Shown here one piece after another: positions 39,526-47,381 of a stretch of DNA of 64,000 bases (the first letter of the stretch is position 1; every line of letters begins with the position of its first letter). The notes beneath the pieces are model-generated. The model was not told the DNA's origin. It ran no database searches and worked only from the letters and a program-made list of their open reading frames with translations. The stretch lies in contig CAWKLE010000003.1 in assembly GCA_963850415.1 (NCBI GenBank), positions 496,001 through 560,000 on the forward strand. Direction: 5' to 3'. This DNA is from VAXT01 sp963850415. Lineage in GTDB: Bacteria > Actinomycetota > Thermoleophilia > Gaiellales > Gaiellaceae. The position numbers and the translations under genes were made by a program.

Positions 39526-41935
39526 GCGAGCTGTTCGACGACCAGGTCGAGGTCGAGGACGTCGAGCTCCCGTCGGAGCTCCCGGTCCTGCCGCTCAAAG
39601 ACACGGTCGTCTTCCCGGACTCGGTCCTCCCGCTCGCGATCGGGCAGGAGCGCTCGGTCCGGCTCGTGGACGACGTCGTCGCGGGGAACCGGCTGGTCGC
39701 GCTCGTCGCGTCGAAGGACGCAGAGGTCGAGCAGCCCGGCTGGGACGACCTGCACGAGATCGGCGCGGCCGCGGTCGTCCAGAAGATGCTCCGGGTGCCC
39801 GACGGGTCGCTCCGCATCCTCGTCCAGGGCATCCGCCGCATCCGGCTGATCGACAAGCTCCAGGACGAGCCGTACCTCGTCGGCCGTTTCATCGAGGTTC
39901 CGGACGTGTACGAGGAGACGCCCCAGACGCAGGCGCTCTCGCAGAACGTGCAGACGCTCTTCGCACGGCTGATCGGCCTCATGCCGTATCTCCCCGAGGA
40001 GCTCGCGCTCGCCGCGGCCAACGTCGACGACCCGAGCGCGCTCTGCCACCTCGTGGCCTCGACGCTGCGCCTGAAGACCGACGAGAAGCAGCAGCTGCTC
40101 GAGCTGGACGACGTCGAGAAGCGCCTGCGCGCCGTGCTCGTGATCCTCAACCGCGAGCTCGAGGTCGCGGAGCTCGGCTCGAAGATCCAGAACCAGGTCG
40201 TCCGGAGATGGAGTCCACCCAGCGCGAGTACTTCCTTCGCCAGCAGCTGAAGGCGATCCAGGAGGAGCTCGGCGAAGCCGACCCGGAGCAGGCCGAGATC
40301 ACGGAGCTCCGGAACCGGGCGAACGAGGTGACGCTCCCCGAGGAAGCGCGCAAGGCGGTCGATCGCGAGCTGGCGCGGCTCGAGAAGCTGCCGGCGGCCT
40401 CCGGCGAGTACGGCGTCATCCGCACGTACGTCGAGTGGATCCTCAGCCTCCCGTGGGACAAGGAGACGCAGGACAACCTCGACCTCGTCCAGGCGCGCGC
40501 AGTGCTCGACGCCGACCACTACGACCTCGACAAGGTCAAGGAGCGGATCATCGAGTACCTCGCGGTCTCGAAGCTCAAGGAGGGCGACCTCTCGGGGCCG
40601 ATCCTCTGCTTCGTCGGCCCGCCCGGAGTCGGCAAGACGTCGCTCGGCCAGTCGATCGCGAAGACGCTCGGCCGCAAGTTCGTGCGCATCTCGGTCGGCG
40701 GCGTCCGCGACGAGGCGGAGATTCGCGGTCACCGGCGGACGTACATCGGCGCGCTGCCCGGCACGATCATCCGGGCGCTCCGCGACTCCGAGACGAAGAA
40801 CCCCGTCTTCCTGATCGACGAGATCGACAAGATGGGCGCGGACTGGCGCGGCGACCCGGCGAGCGCGATGCTCGAGGTGCTCGACCCCGAGCAGCACTCG
40901 ACCTTCCGCGACCACTACATCGACCTTCCGTTCGACCTCTCGAAGGTGCTCTTCATCTGCACCGCGAACCAGCTGGAGACGATCCCGCCTCCGCTCCTCG
41001 ACCGGATGGACGTGATCCAGCTCTCCGGCTACACCGAGGAAGAGAAGCTCGGGATCGCCAAGAAGTACCTCGCCCCCAAGCAGCTGAAGGAGCACGGACT
41101 CAAGCGCGCGCTGCTCACCTTCACCGACAAGGGGCTGCGCACGATCATCCGCGACTACACGCGCGAGGCGGGCGTGCGCCAGCTCGAGCGGCAGATCGCG
41201 GCCGTGTGCCGCAAGTCCGCGCGCCGCGTCGCCGAGGGCGAGACGGAGAAGATGAGCGCGGACGAGAAGACCGTGCGCGAGCTGCTCGGCCCGCGACGCT
41301 TCGTTTCAGACGTCCGCAAGCGCACGTCGGAGCCGGGCGTCGCGACCGGCCTCGCGGTGACCGCGGTCGGCGGAGACGTGCTCTTCATCGAGGCGATCGC
41401 GTATCCGGGCGGCGGGCACCTGAAGGTGACCGGGCAGCTCGGCGAGGTCATGCAGGAGTCGGCCCAGGCCGCGCACTCCTGGGTTCGAACGCATGCGCTC
41501 GAGCTCGGAATCGACCCGAACTGGTTTGGCGAGAACGACGTGCACGTCCACGTGCCGGCCGGCGCGGTGCCGAAGGACGGCCCGTCCGCGGGGATCACGA
41601 TGGCGACCGCGATCGCGTCGATCGCGACCGGCAAGCCCGTCTCCGACCAGGTTGCGATGACCGGCGAGATCACGCTCACGGGCCAGGTGCTCCCGATCGG
41701 CGGCCTGCGGGACAAGGTGCTCGCAGCGCAGCGGGCCGGGATCGCGAAGGTGATCTTCCCGAAGGAGAACGAGTCCGCCCTCGAGGAGCTCCCTCCCGAG
41801 ACCCGCGAGGAGCTCGAGTTCATCCCGGTGGACTGGATCGACGAGGTGCTCGAGGTCGCGTTCGAAGGCTCGCTGCCGAAGGTCGCTGCCGCGCGCCCGC
41901 TCTCACAGGAGCGCAAGGCCGCCGCTTCCCGCTAG
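39522..41935 (+). CDS. lon: ATP-dependent protease Lon, with a frameshift
   Basis: Residues 1-226 (LPVLPLKDTVVFPDSVLPL to LGSKIQNQV) are the N-terminal substrate domain. From base ~40205 the coding continues one frame over: MESTQREYFLRQQLKAIQEE, Walker A GPPGVGKTSLG, Walker B VFLIDEIDKMG, and the protease domain with Ser in PKDGPSAGITM and the distal Lys. One base is missing in 40200-40204 relative to the expected QVxxEM. As both parts are fully conserved, an assembly deletion is likely. Lon degrades damaged proteins, fitting its pairing with Hsp20. Confidence 0.9.
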
Positions 41936-41996
41936 CGGTTTGTGGGCGATCGGAGCCGGGTAAAGTCCCAGAACAACCAGCCGAAAGGACTTACTG

Positions 41997-42416
41997 ATGG
42001 CCAAGCTTCAGGATCGGGCGCTCGACCGCGCCGGCGACGTGAAGCCGTATCTCGAGCGGGCATTCAAGGACGAGCGAGTGCGGGACGACGTGAAGAGCGC
42101 GATCATGACTGCCCGTGAGATCTACGACGAGCTCCTGGGCGGGCGCAGCCAGATCACCGCGGCCGCGGCCCGTGTCGCGACCGACAAGGACATCCAGGAG
42201 AGCCTCCGCGACGCGATCGACGACCTTCGCAACGCGGCGGATCGCATCCAGGGCAAGACCTCGCACTCGGCCCGCAATGCGACTCTGCTCATGACCGGGA
42301 TCGTGCTCGGGATCCTCTTCAACCCGCTGACGGGCCCTGGAACGCGCCGCTGGCTCCAGGACAAGGTCTTCGGCGAGGGCGAGGAGTTCGAATATAGACA
42401 GGACAACGCCAAGTAG
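41997..42416 (+). CDS. YtxH-like small membrane protein
   Basis: 139 aa. A charged helical region of about 90 residues (ERAFKDERVRDDVKSAIMTA) precedes one hydrophobic segment (LLMTGIVLGILFNPLTGPGT) with the G-x-LFxPxTGxxTR motif of YtxH/DUF-type envelope stress proteins. A TAAAGT -10 at 41961 and an AAAGGA ribosome site precede ATG 41997, so it has its own leadered promoter. Function unknown. Confidence 0.7.
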   Translation: MAKLQDRALDRAGDVKPYLERAFKDERVRDDVKSAIMTAREIYDELLGGRSQITAAAARVATDKDIQESLRDAIDDLRNAADRIQGKTSHSARNATLLMTGIVLGILFNPLTGPGTRRWLQDKVFGEGEEFEYRQDNAK

Positions 42417-42454
42417 AGGAAGCCGCCTCGGAGACCATTCCTGTCGCCGCCGGA

Positions 42455-42471
42455 GCCGGGCTTAGCCCGGC
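42455..42471 (+). terminator. Hairpin in the 42417-42615 gap
   Basis: GCCGGGC-TTA-GCCCGGC forms a 7-bp stem after the YtxH-like gene. There is no T tract. The rest of this 199-bp gap between convergent genes has no supported gene. Confidence 0.5.
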
Positions 42472-42615
42472 GGGAGGCTCAGCAAGCAATAGGAAAACAT
42501 TGGAATCGGTGCTCGCCACGCCGGCTCCTGAAACGTCGGCGCCACGCCACCGCCCGCAAGGAGGGAGCCCACGAGGGAACCAGGGGTTCTCTCGTGAAGC
42601 GAGCGAAGCGAAGCG

Positions 42616-44046
42616 CTAGCCGCCGTCGGACTTGCCTAATTGCTTGAGCGCTTGCTTCAGCGAGTTCGGGTCGAGGCCGTCCGCCGTCGAGATGTCGGTT
42701 TGCGAGAGCAGGATGGCGCCGGGCCTCGGGGCGGCGCTCGTCGCTGAGACCGGCGGCGCCCAGCCGGCGACCTGCGCGAAGTCGACGTCCTCCAGGCGCT
42801 GCCAGGCCAGAAGGTACGTGTACGGGTTGACTGCGCCGTCGTAGCCCAGGTAGAGGAGCCCGACCGGGTGGATCTCGAAGTGCAGGTGGTACGGCGTCGT
42901 CGACGCGTCGCCGGTATTGCCCATGAACCCGAGCACGGTTCCCGCCTTGACCTGACGGCCGTTGACCGCGAACGGCGAGTACGCGGAGAGGTGGGCGTAG
43001 TAGAACTCGTTGCCGGCCTTGTCGCGGAGCCAGAGCCGGTAGCCGCCGATGTCGTTCCACCCGACGGAGAAGACCGTCCCGTTGGCGACGGCGAGCAGCG
43101 GTGTCCCGAGCTGCCCGAAGATGTCGACGCCGTGGTGCCAGCCGGACGCGATGTCGCCGCGTGGCGCACCGAACGAGTCGCCGAACGATGACGGCCCGTA
43201 GACGGGGAACACGTAGCCGCCTGCGGTCAGGCGAGGCGTGACGTCGGGCGGCGGCCGGATCGTGAGGCTCGGCTTCTCGGGACCGACCCCCGCGCGCGGA
43301 GCCTTCTTCGCGTGCTTCTTCTTTCGCTTGAGACTTCTCGTCTGCCGCTGCGGCTTGGGCTTTGGGGCGACCGACGGCGCCGGTGCGTACTTCGCGGCCG
43401 CCTCTGCGTAGCCGATCATCACCTCGGTCCCTGCGGGGAGCCCGTAGTGGTCGGCGATCAGTCGCACCTGGAGACCGGTCACGAATGCGCGCGTGCCGGC
43501 GGAGCGCTTCGTGTTGAGTGACGTCAGGCCCTGCTGGAGCGTGGTCACCGAGCCCCAGTCGCCGATCGGGAACTGCGTGCCGGGACCGGGCGTCACCGCC
43601 TGGCCCTGGATGGCGAGCCCGGTCACGATCGATCCGGTCGAATCGGCCGACGATGTCTTCTTGTTCGCGGAGGCCCTGGACTTGGCGCTGACGCCGGCCA
43701 CCGTTACGTCGCCGCCGAAGATCGAGATCGTGGAGACGTCCGCGGATGCGCTCGACGTCGCGGACTCGCCCGGGTTCGCGAAGGCGCCGTACGTGACCGA
43801 GCCCGCGTTGATCACCGAGCCGTCCGCCGGATAAGCGAAGGAACCGCCGACGCCGACCGCGTCCGGGGGCGCGGAGACCGACGGCGTCGCTCCTCCCGGC
43901 TGGCCGGGAACGGCCACCTGGACAGCGAACGCACGGGCGGCGGTCAGGTCGGTCGCGGATCGGGTCGCCGAGGCAGAACCTCCCGACAACGCAACGACGG
44001 CCGCGAGCGCAAGCGCGGCTGAGACCAGGCGACCCACGGCGTCCAT
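42616..44046 (-). CDS. Secreted M23 peptidase with long N-terminal region
   Basis: 476 aa from ATG 44046 (MDAVGRLVSAALALAAVVAL, a signal peptide). Residues ~30-225 are Ser/Thr/Val-rich and beta-like, a basic linker follows (RSLKRKKKHAKKAP), then an M23 domain at ~300-420. Zinc ligands sit in HHGVDIFG, YAHLSAYS and PYHLHFEIH. A C-terminal tail of about 60 residues is unlike other M23 proteins I know. It probably modifies the cell wall. It is divergent from zur. Confidence 0.85.
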   Translation of the reverse strand: MDAVGRLVSAALALAAVVALSGGSASATRSATDLTAARAFAVQVAVPGQPGGATPSVSAPPDAVGVGGSFAYPADGSVINAGSVTYGAFANPGESATSSASADVSTISIFGGDVTVAGVSAKSRASANKKTSSADSTGSIVTGLAIQGQAVTPGPGTQFPIGDWGSVTTLQQGLTSLNTKRSAGTRAFVTGLQVRLIADHYGLPAGTEVMIGYAEAAAKYAPAPSVAPKPKPQRQTRSLKRKKKHAKKAPRAGVGPEKPSLTIRPPPDVTPRLTAGGYVFPVYGPSSFGDSFGAPRGDIASGWHHGVDIFGQLGTPLLAVANGTVFSVGWNDIGGYRLWLRDKAGNEFYYAHLSAYSPFAVNGRQVKAGTVLGFMGNTGDASTTPYHLHFEIHPVGLLYLGYDGAVNPYTYLLAWQRLEDVDFAQVAGWAPPVSATSAAPRPGAILLSQTDISTADGLDPNSLKQALKQLGKSDGG

Positions 44047-44094
44047 TATGGGCGATCCGAGCGATGCCCTCGACGTTCCGTGCCGTTCCACCTC

Positions 44095-44115
44095 TGAAAG
44101 TGAGAATCATTTTCA
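44095..44115. promoter_or_regulatory. Zur-type operator upstream of zur-zip
   Basis: A 21-bp imperfect palindrome, TGAAAGTGA and TCATTTTCA arms around GAA. It resembles Fur-family and actinobacterial Zur boxes (TGAAAAT...ATTTTCA). It ends 2 bp before the -10 of the Fur-family gene, so bound repressor would block transcription. Confidence 0.75.
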
Positions 44116-44117
44116 GG

Positions 44118-44123
44118 TAGCGT
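44118..44123 (+). promoter_or_regulatory. -10 element of zur (TAGCGT)
   Basis: TAGCGT, seven nt, ATG 44131. The spacing supports ATG 44131 over the upstream GTG 44122, which lies partly within the hexamer. Confidence 0.5.
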
Positions 44124-44130
44124 GGGGCCA

Positions 44131-44550
44131 ATGGCGGGCGAGAAGGAACGTTCGTACAGGGGCCTGAAGCTGCCGGCGCGGACTCGGTTGACGCCTCAGC
44201 GACGCGCGGTGCTGGACGCGATCGAGGCCTCCGGCGGCCGTTTCACCGCGATCGACCTCTTCGAGCGCGCACGCCGCTCACATCCCCGCCTCGGCCTGGC
44301 GACGACCTACCGGACGCTCGAGCTCCTCCGCAGGACGGGGTCGCTCCACGCACTCTCCGGGGACGCGCGCCCCGCCTACGTCCGCTGCTCTCCCGAGCAC
44401 CACCACCACCTCGTCTGCCTCAGCTGTGGATCGGTCGAGGACACCGAGCTCTGCGCCACGCCGAGCCAGCAGGCGCTCACGCGCAAGCACGGCTTCCGGG
44501 CCGAGTCGCACGAGCTGGAGATCTACGGCACCTGCCGTAACTGCGCGTGA
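44131..44550 (+). CDS. zur: Fur-family regulator, probably Zur
   Basis: 139 aa. A winged helix (RLTPQRRAVLDAIEASGGRF, TTYRTLELLRRTG) is followed by the metal domain with HHHHLVCLSCG and C-terminal CRNC, the two CxxC pairs of the structural zinc site. The overlapping downstream ZIP transporter (GTGA at 44547-44550) and the upstream palindromic operator favour zinc sensing with autoregulation. Fur or PerR roles cannot be fully excluded. Confidence 0.85.
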   Translation: MAGEKERSYRGLKLPARTRLTPQRRAVLDAIEASGGRFTAIDLFERARRSHPRLGLATTYRTLELLRRTGSLHALSGDARPAYVRCSPEHHHHLVCLSCGSVEDTELCATPSQQALTRKHGFRAESHELEIYGTCRNCA

Positions 44551-45266
44551 ACTGGATCGCGGTCCCGCTCGCAGGGCTGACCGTCGTCTCCACGCTGGCC
44601 GGCGGCTACGTGGCGCTCCGGCTCCATCGCGAGCTGACAACGCTCATCGCGCTGACGGGCGGGGTCGTCGTCGGCGTCGCGCTGTTCGACGTCCTGCCCG
44701 AAGCGATCAACGCGGTCGACAACGCGGACCGCGTCGCCGGCCTTGTCGGGCTCGGGTTCCTCTTCTTCTTCCTCGCCGAGCGGATGCTCGTGCTGCATCA
44801 CCGGGACGACCCCGACCAGGCGCGGGCGCACGCGCAGGTCGGTGTGCTGGGTGCGGCCGGGCTGTCGCTGCACAGCTTCATCGACGGCTTCGGGATCGGG
44901 CTCGCGTTCGGCGTGAGCACGACGACCGGACTGCTCGTCTTCGTCGCCGTGCTGTCACACGACTTCGCGGACGGGATGAATACGGTCAGCTTCGTCCTCA
45001 GCCAGAGCGACAACAGGCGGAAGGCCGTGACCTGGCTCTCGGTGGACGCGATCGCACCACTGATCGGCGCGATCGTCGGCGCGTCGATCTCGGTCTCGCA
45101 GTACAGGCTCGGGGAGCTGCTCGCGCTCTACGTGGGGTTCTTCCTGTTCATGGGCGCGACCGACCTCCTGCCGGAAGCGCACCGTCATCCCTCGCGCCTG
45201 CGGGTCGCGTTGACCGCGGCCGGCTTCGTCGCGATCTATCTCGTCTCGGTCGCTACTCGGGTGTAG
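44547..45266 (+). CDS. ZIP-family metal (zinc) transporter
   Basis: 239 aa with 7-8 hydrophobic helices. The ZIP signature helix LSLHSFIDGFGIGLAFG and the second metal helix LSHDFADGMNTVSFVL supply His/Asp/Asn/Glu ligands, with a further His/Glu helix (TDLLPEAHRHP). It moves Zn2+ or a related divalent metal into the cytoplasm. GTG 44547 overlaps the zur stop, so repression by Zur would control it directly. Confidence 0.85.
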   Translation: MNWIAVPLAGLTVVSTLAGGYVALRLHRELTTLIALTGGVVVGVALFDVLPEAINAVDNADRVAGLVGLGFLFFFLAERMLVLHHRDDPDQARAHAQVGVLGAAGLSLHSFIDGFGIGLAFGVSTTTGLLVFVAVLSHDFADGMNTVSFVLSQSDNRRKAVTWLSVDAIAPLIGAIVGASISVSQYRLGELLALYVGFFLFMGATDLLPEAHRHPSRLRVALTAAGFVAIYLVSVATRV

Positions 45267-45636
45267 CCGAGCTCGCGCGGTGCGCGCGCCAGCCGAGCTG
45301 AGCGGCCACGATCAGCACGAGGATCGCGAAGAGGCGCCGCAGCGTCGCCTCCGGCAGCGCGTTGGCCGTCAGCACGCCGAGCTCGATCCCGGCCACCGCG
45401 ACGACGCCGATCACCGCTGCGGCGCGCCACCGCACGTTTCCGTAGAGGTGCTGCCGCCAGGTGCCCGCGATGACCACCGGCAGGATCGCCAGGAGCGAGG
45501 TCGCCTCGGCGTCGACCTGGCCGAGACCGAGGAGCAGGACGAGCGTCGGCACGAAGATCAGCCCGCCGCCGATTCCGAAGAGACCCCCGAACGCGCCCGC
45601 GAGCAGGCCGATGAGGATCGCCGCGAGAATCTCCAT
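45253..45636 (-). CDS. Half-size TauE/SafE-like membrane protein (B)
   Basis: 127 aa with 3-4 hydrophobic helices and the repeat motif LAGAFGGLFGIGGGLIFVPT. Full TauE/SafE proteins (~250 aa) have two such repeats in one chain; here a second half is encoded by the adjacent gene, overlapping by TGATG. The pair probably assembles as a heterodimeric anion or sulfonate exporter. The 3' end overlaps the convergent ZIP gene by 14 bp. Confidence 0.78.
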   Translation of the reverse strand: MEILAAILIGLLAGAFGGLFGIGGGLIFVPTLVLLLGLGQVDAEATSLLAILPVVIAGTWRQHLYGNVRWRAAAVIGVVAVAGIELGVLTANALPEATLRRLFAILVLIVAAQLGWRAHRASSATPE

Positions 45637-45977
45637 CAGACGAGCAGCCAGATCCCGACCGCGGCGAGCAGCACCGCGAAGCCGTAGCTGAGCATCGGGC
45701 CGGCGGTGCGCTGCTGGAGCGCCGTCCCGCCGATCGCACCGACCGCAGCCGGAAGGCCGAGCAGGAGGGCGTAGCCGTAGTGGACGTCGCCGCGCACTGC
45801 GTACGAGATCGTCCCCACCGCTGCGATCAGCCCGATCGCGGCGAGGGACGTCGCCATCGCGGGCCGCTCCGCGAACCCGACCAGGAGAATGAGCATCGGC
45901 ACGACGACGATCCCGCCCCCGACACCGAACAGGGCGCTGAAGAACCCGGCGACGAGGCCGATGAGTACGAGCGCCAC
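45636..45977 (-). CDS. Half-size TauE/SafE-like membrane protein (A)
   Basis: 113 aa from GTG 45977, which lies 6 nt after a TACCAT -10. The motif LVAGFFSALFGVGGGIVVVP is the first TauE/SafE repeat, and SYAVRGDVHYGYALLLGLPA the typical mid-loop. Translation of the next half gene starts on the stop codon (TGATG), so the two halves are made in equal amounts. Confidence 0.78.
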   Translation of the reverse strand: MALVLIGLVAGFFSALFGVGGGIVVVPMLILLVGFAERPAMATSLAAIGLIAAVGTISYAVRGDVHYGYALLLGLPAAVGAIGGTALQQRTAGPMLSYGFAVLLAAVGIWLLV

Positions 45978-45982
45978 GGCCG

Positions 45983-45989
45983 TATGGTA
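45983..45989. promoter_or_regulatory. Bidirectional -10 (TATGGTA) for otsB and the TauE-like pair
   Basis: Plus strand TATGGT lies 7 nt before GTG 45996; minus strand TACCAT, its near complement, lies 6 nt before GTG 45977. Five of six bases are shared, so one melted region could serve both leaderless genes. Confidence 0.5.
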
Positions 45990-45995
45990 CGAGCC

Positions 45996-46700
45996 GTGTC
46001 TGCGCTCACCCGCCTCGCCGAAGCTCCGGAGCAGGCCGCGATCGTGCTCGACATCGACGGGACGCTCGCGCCGATCGTGCGCCGCCCGAACGAGGCGGCC
46101 GTCCCCGAGGGCGCGCGCCGCGAGCTCGGGCGGCTGGTCGCGCGGTATGCGCTCGTCGCCTGCGTCAGCGGCCGCACCGGCGAGGATGCGAGGCGGCTCG
46201 TCGCCGTGGACGGCGTGCGCTACGTGGGGTCGCACGGGCTCGAGCTCTCCCCCGAGGCGGCCCGCTGGCGAGACGAGATCCACCGCTTCGCGGCGGGCGT
46301 GGACTGGCCCGTCGAGGACAAGGGCCTGACGGTCGCGTTCCACTATCGCGAGGCCGAGAACGAGGACGACGCGCTCGAGTACCTCGAGGCGGTCGCGAAG
46401 CGTGCGCGCGAGGCAGGCCTCGAGCCGCGCTTTGGTCGCAAGGTGCTGGAGATCCGGCCGCCCGTGCAAGCCGACAAGGGGACCGCAGTCACGCAGCTGC
46501 TCGGCGAAACTGGGCTGAAGCGGGCGCTCTACGCAGGCGACGACACGACCGACGTCGACGGCTTCCGGGCGCTCGACGACCTCGAGCTGGGGATCAGGAT
46601 CGCGGTCTCCTCGGACGAGGCCCCGAGCGAGCTCGTAGAGGCGGCAGACATCGTGGTCGAGTCGCCCGCCGAGCTCCTCGCCCTCCTGGCGCGCCTCTGA
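45996..46700 (+). CDS. otsB: Trehalose-6-phosphate phosphatase (OtsB)
   Basis: 234 aa from GTG 45996 (ATG 45984 in frame is an alternative but overlaps the -10). HAD motifs: IVLDIDGTLAPIV, CVSGRTGEDARRL, and the last loop LYAGDDTTDVDGFRAL. VGSHGLELSPEA is typical of OtsB. It removes phosphate from trehalose-6-phosphate. No otsA is present in the window. Confidence 0.88.
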   Translation: MSALTRLAEAPEQAAIVLDIDGTLAPIVRRPNEAAVPEGARRELGRLVARYALVACVSGRTGEDARRLVAVDGVRYVGSHGLELSPEAARWRDEIHRFAAGVDWPVEDKGLTVAFHYREAENEDDALEYLEAVAKRAREAGLEPRFGRKVLEIRPPVQADKGTAVTQLLGETGLKRALYAGDDTTDVDGFRALDDLELGIRIAVSSDEAPSELVEAADIVVESPAELLALLARL

Positions 46701-46708
46701 CCCTTTCG

Positions 46709-46733
46709 ACTTAGTAACAGACTGTTACTAGGT
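46709..46733. repeat. Palindromic element TAGTAACAG-N-CTGTTACTA, copy C
   Basis: Twelve-base arms around one A lie between convergent otsB and the HAD gene. Its TAG on the minus strand (46728-46730) is the HAD stop codon, exactly as copy A supplies the stop of the Usp gene. Confidence 0.75.
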
Positions 46734-47381
46734 CAGTTCCACGGCCTCGGAGAGGTGCTCGATCGACGCGCCCTGCCACCCTTCGCCGTCGGGCGTGAGT
46801 GCCTCGCCCGGCGCTCGCAGCTGGAGCGCGGTCATCCCGGCCCGCTCGGCGCCTGGCAGCTCGTCGTTCGCGCCGTCGCCGACGAACAGGCAGTCGGCCG
46901 GCTCGACTCCGAGTTGCTCACAGGCGAGCTCGTAGATCCGCGGGTCGGGCTTGGCGAGGCCGACCGAGGCCGAGAAGACGGTCGCGTCGAAGAGGCCCGC
47001 GAACGGCGTCTCGTCCCAGATGTCCGCGACCTCCTGCGAGCAGACCGTGATCAGCCCGACCTTCTGTCCGCGCTCCCGCAGCGCCTGGAGCGTCGGAACG
47101 GCGTCCGGCCGCGGGACCAGCGACCTCCGCGTCCACTCGAGCCGCCACGCGAGGACGCGATCGAAGTCGGGCTCGACCGCGAGCGCGGTGGCCACGGACC
47201 GCAGGTTGTTCTCGATCGGCTCGGTGGCGCGCTGGTAGAAGCTGCTCGTCCAGACCTGGTGGAAGCGCTCGTACGACGCTCCATAGGCGTCCGCCATCCA
47301 CCGGTAGTAGCTCTCGGCCGCGTCCGCGGGCCACGGGACGAGCGTCTGCCAGAGGTCGAAGATGACCGCGCGGTACTTCAC
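46728..47381 (-). CDS. HAD-superfamily phosphatase
   Basis: 217 aa from GTG 47381, overlapping the PolX stop (GTGA). Motifs: AVIFDLWQTLVPWP (nucleophile Asp), GLITVCSQEVADI, GLAKPDPRIYELA (Lys) and CLFVGDGANDELPGAE (acidic pair). A helical cap lies between motifs one and two. The substrate is unknown. The stop codon lies in a palindromic repeat. Confidence 0.85.
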   Translation of the reverse strand: MKYRAVIFDLWQTLVPWPADAAESYYRWMADAYGASYERFHQVWTSSFYQRATEPIENNLRSVATALAVEPDFDRVLAWRLEWTRRSLVPRPDAVPTLQALRERGQKVGLITVCSQEVADIWDETPFAGLFDATVFSASVGLAKPDPRIYELACEQLGVEPADCLFVGDGANDELPGAERAGMTALQLRAPGEALTPDGEGWQGASIEHLSEAVELT

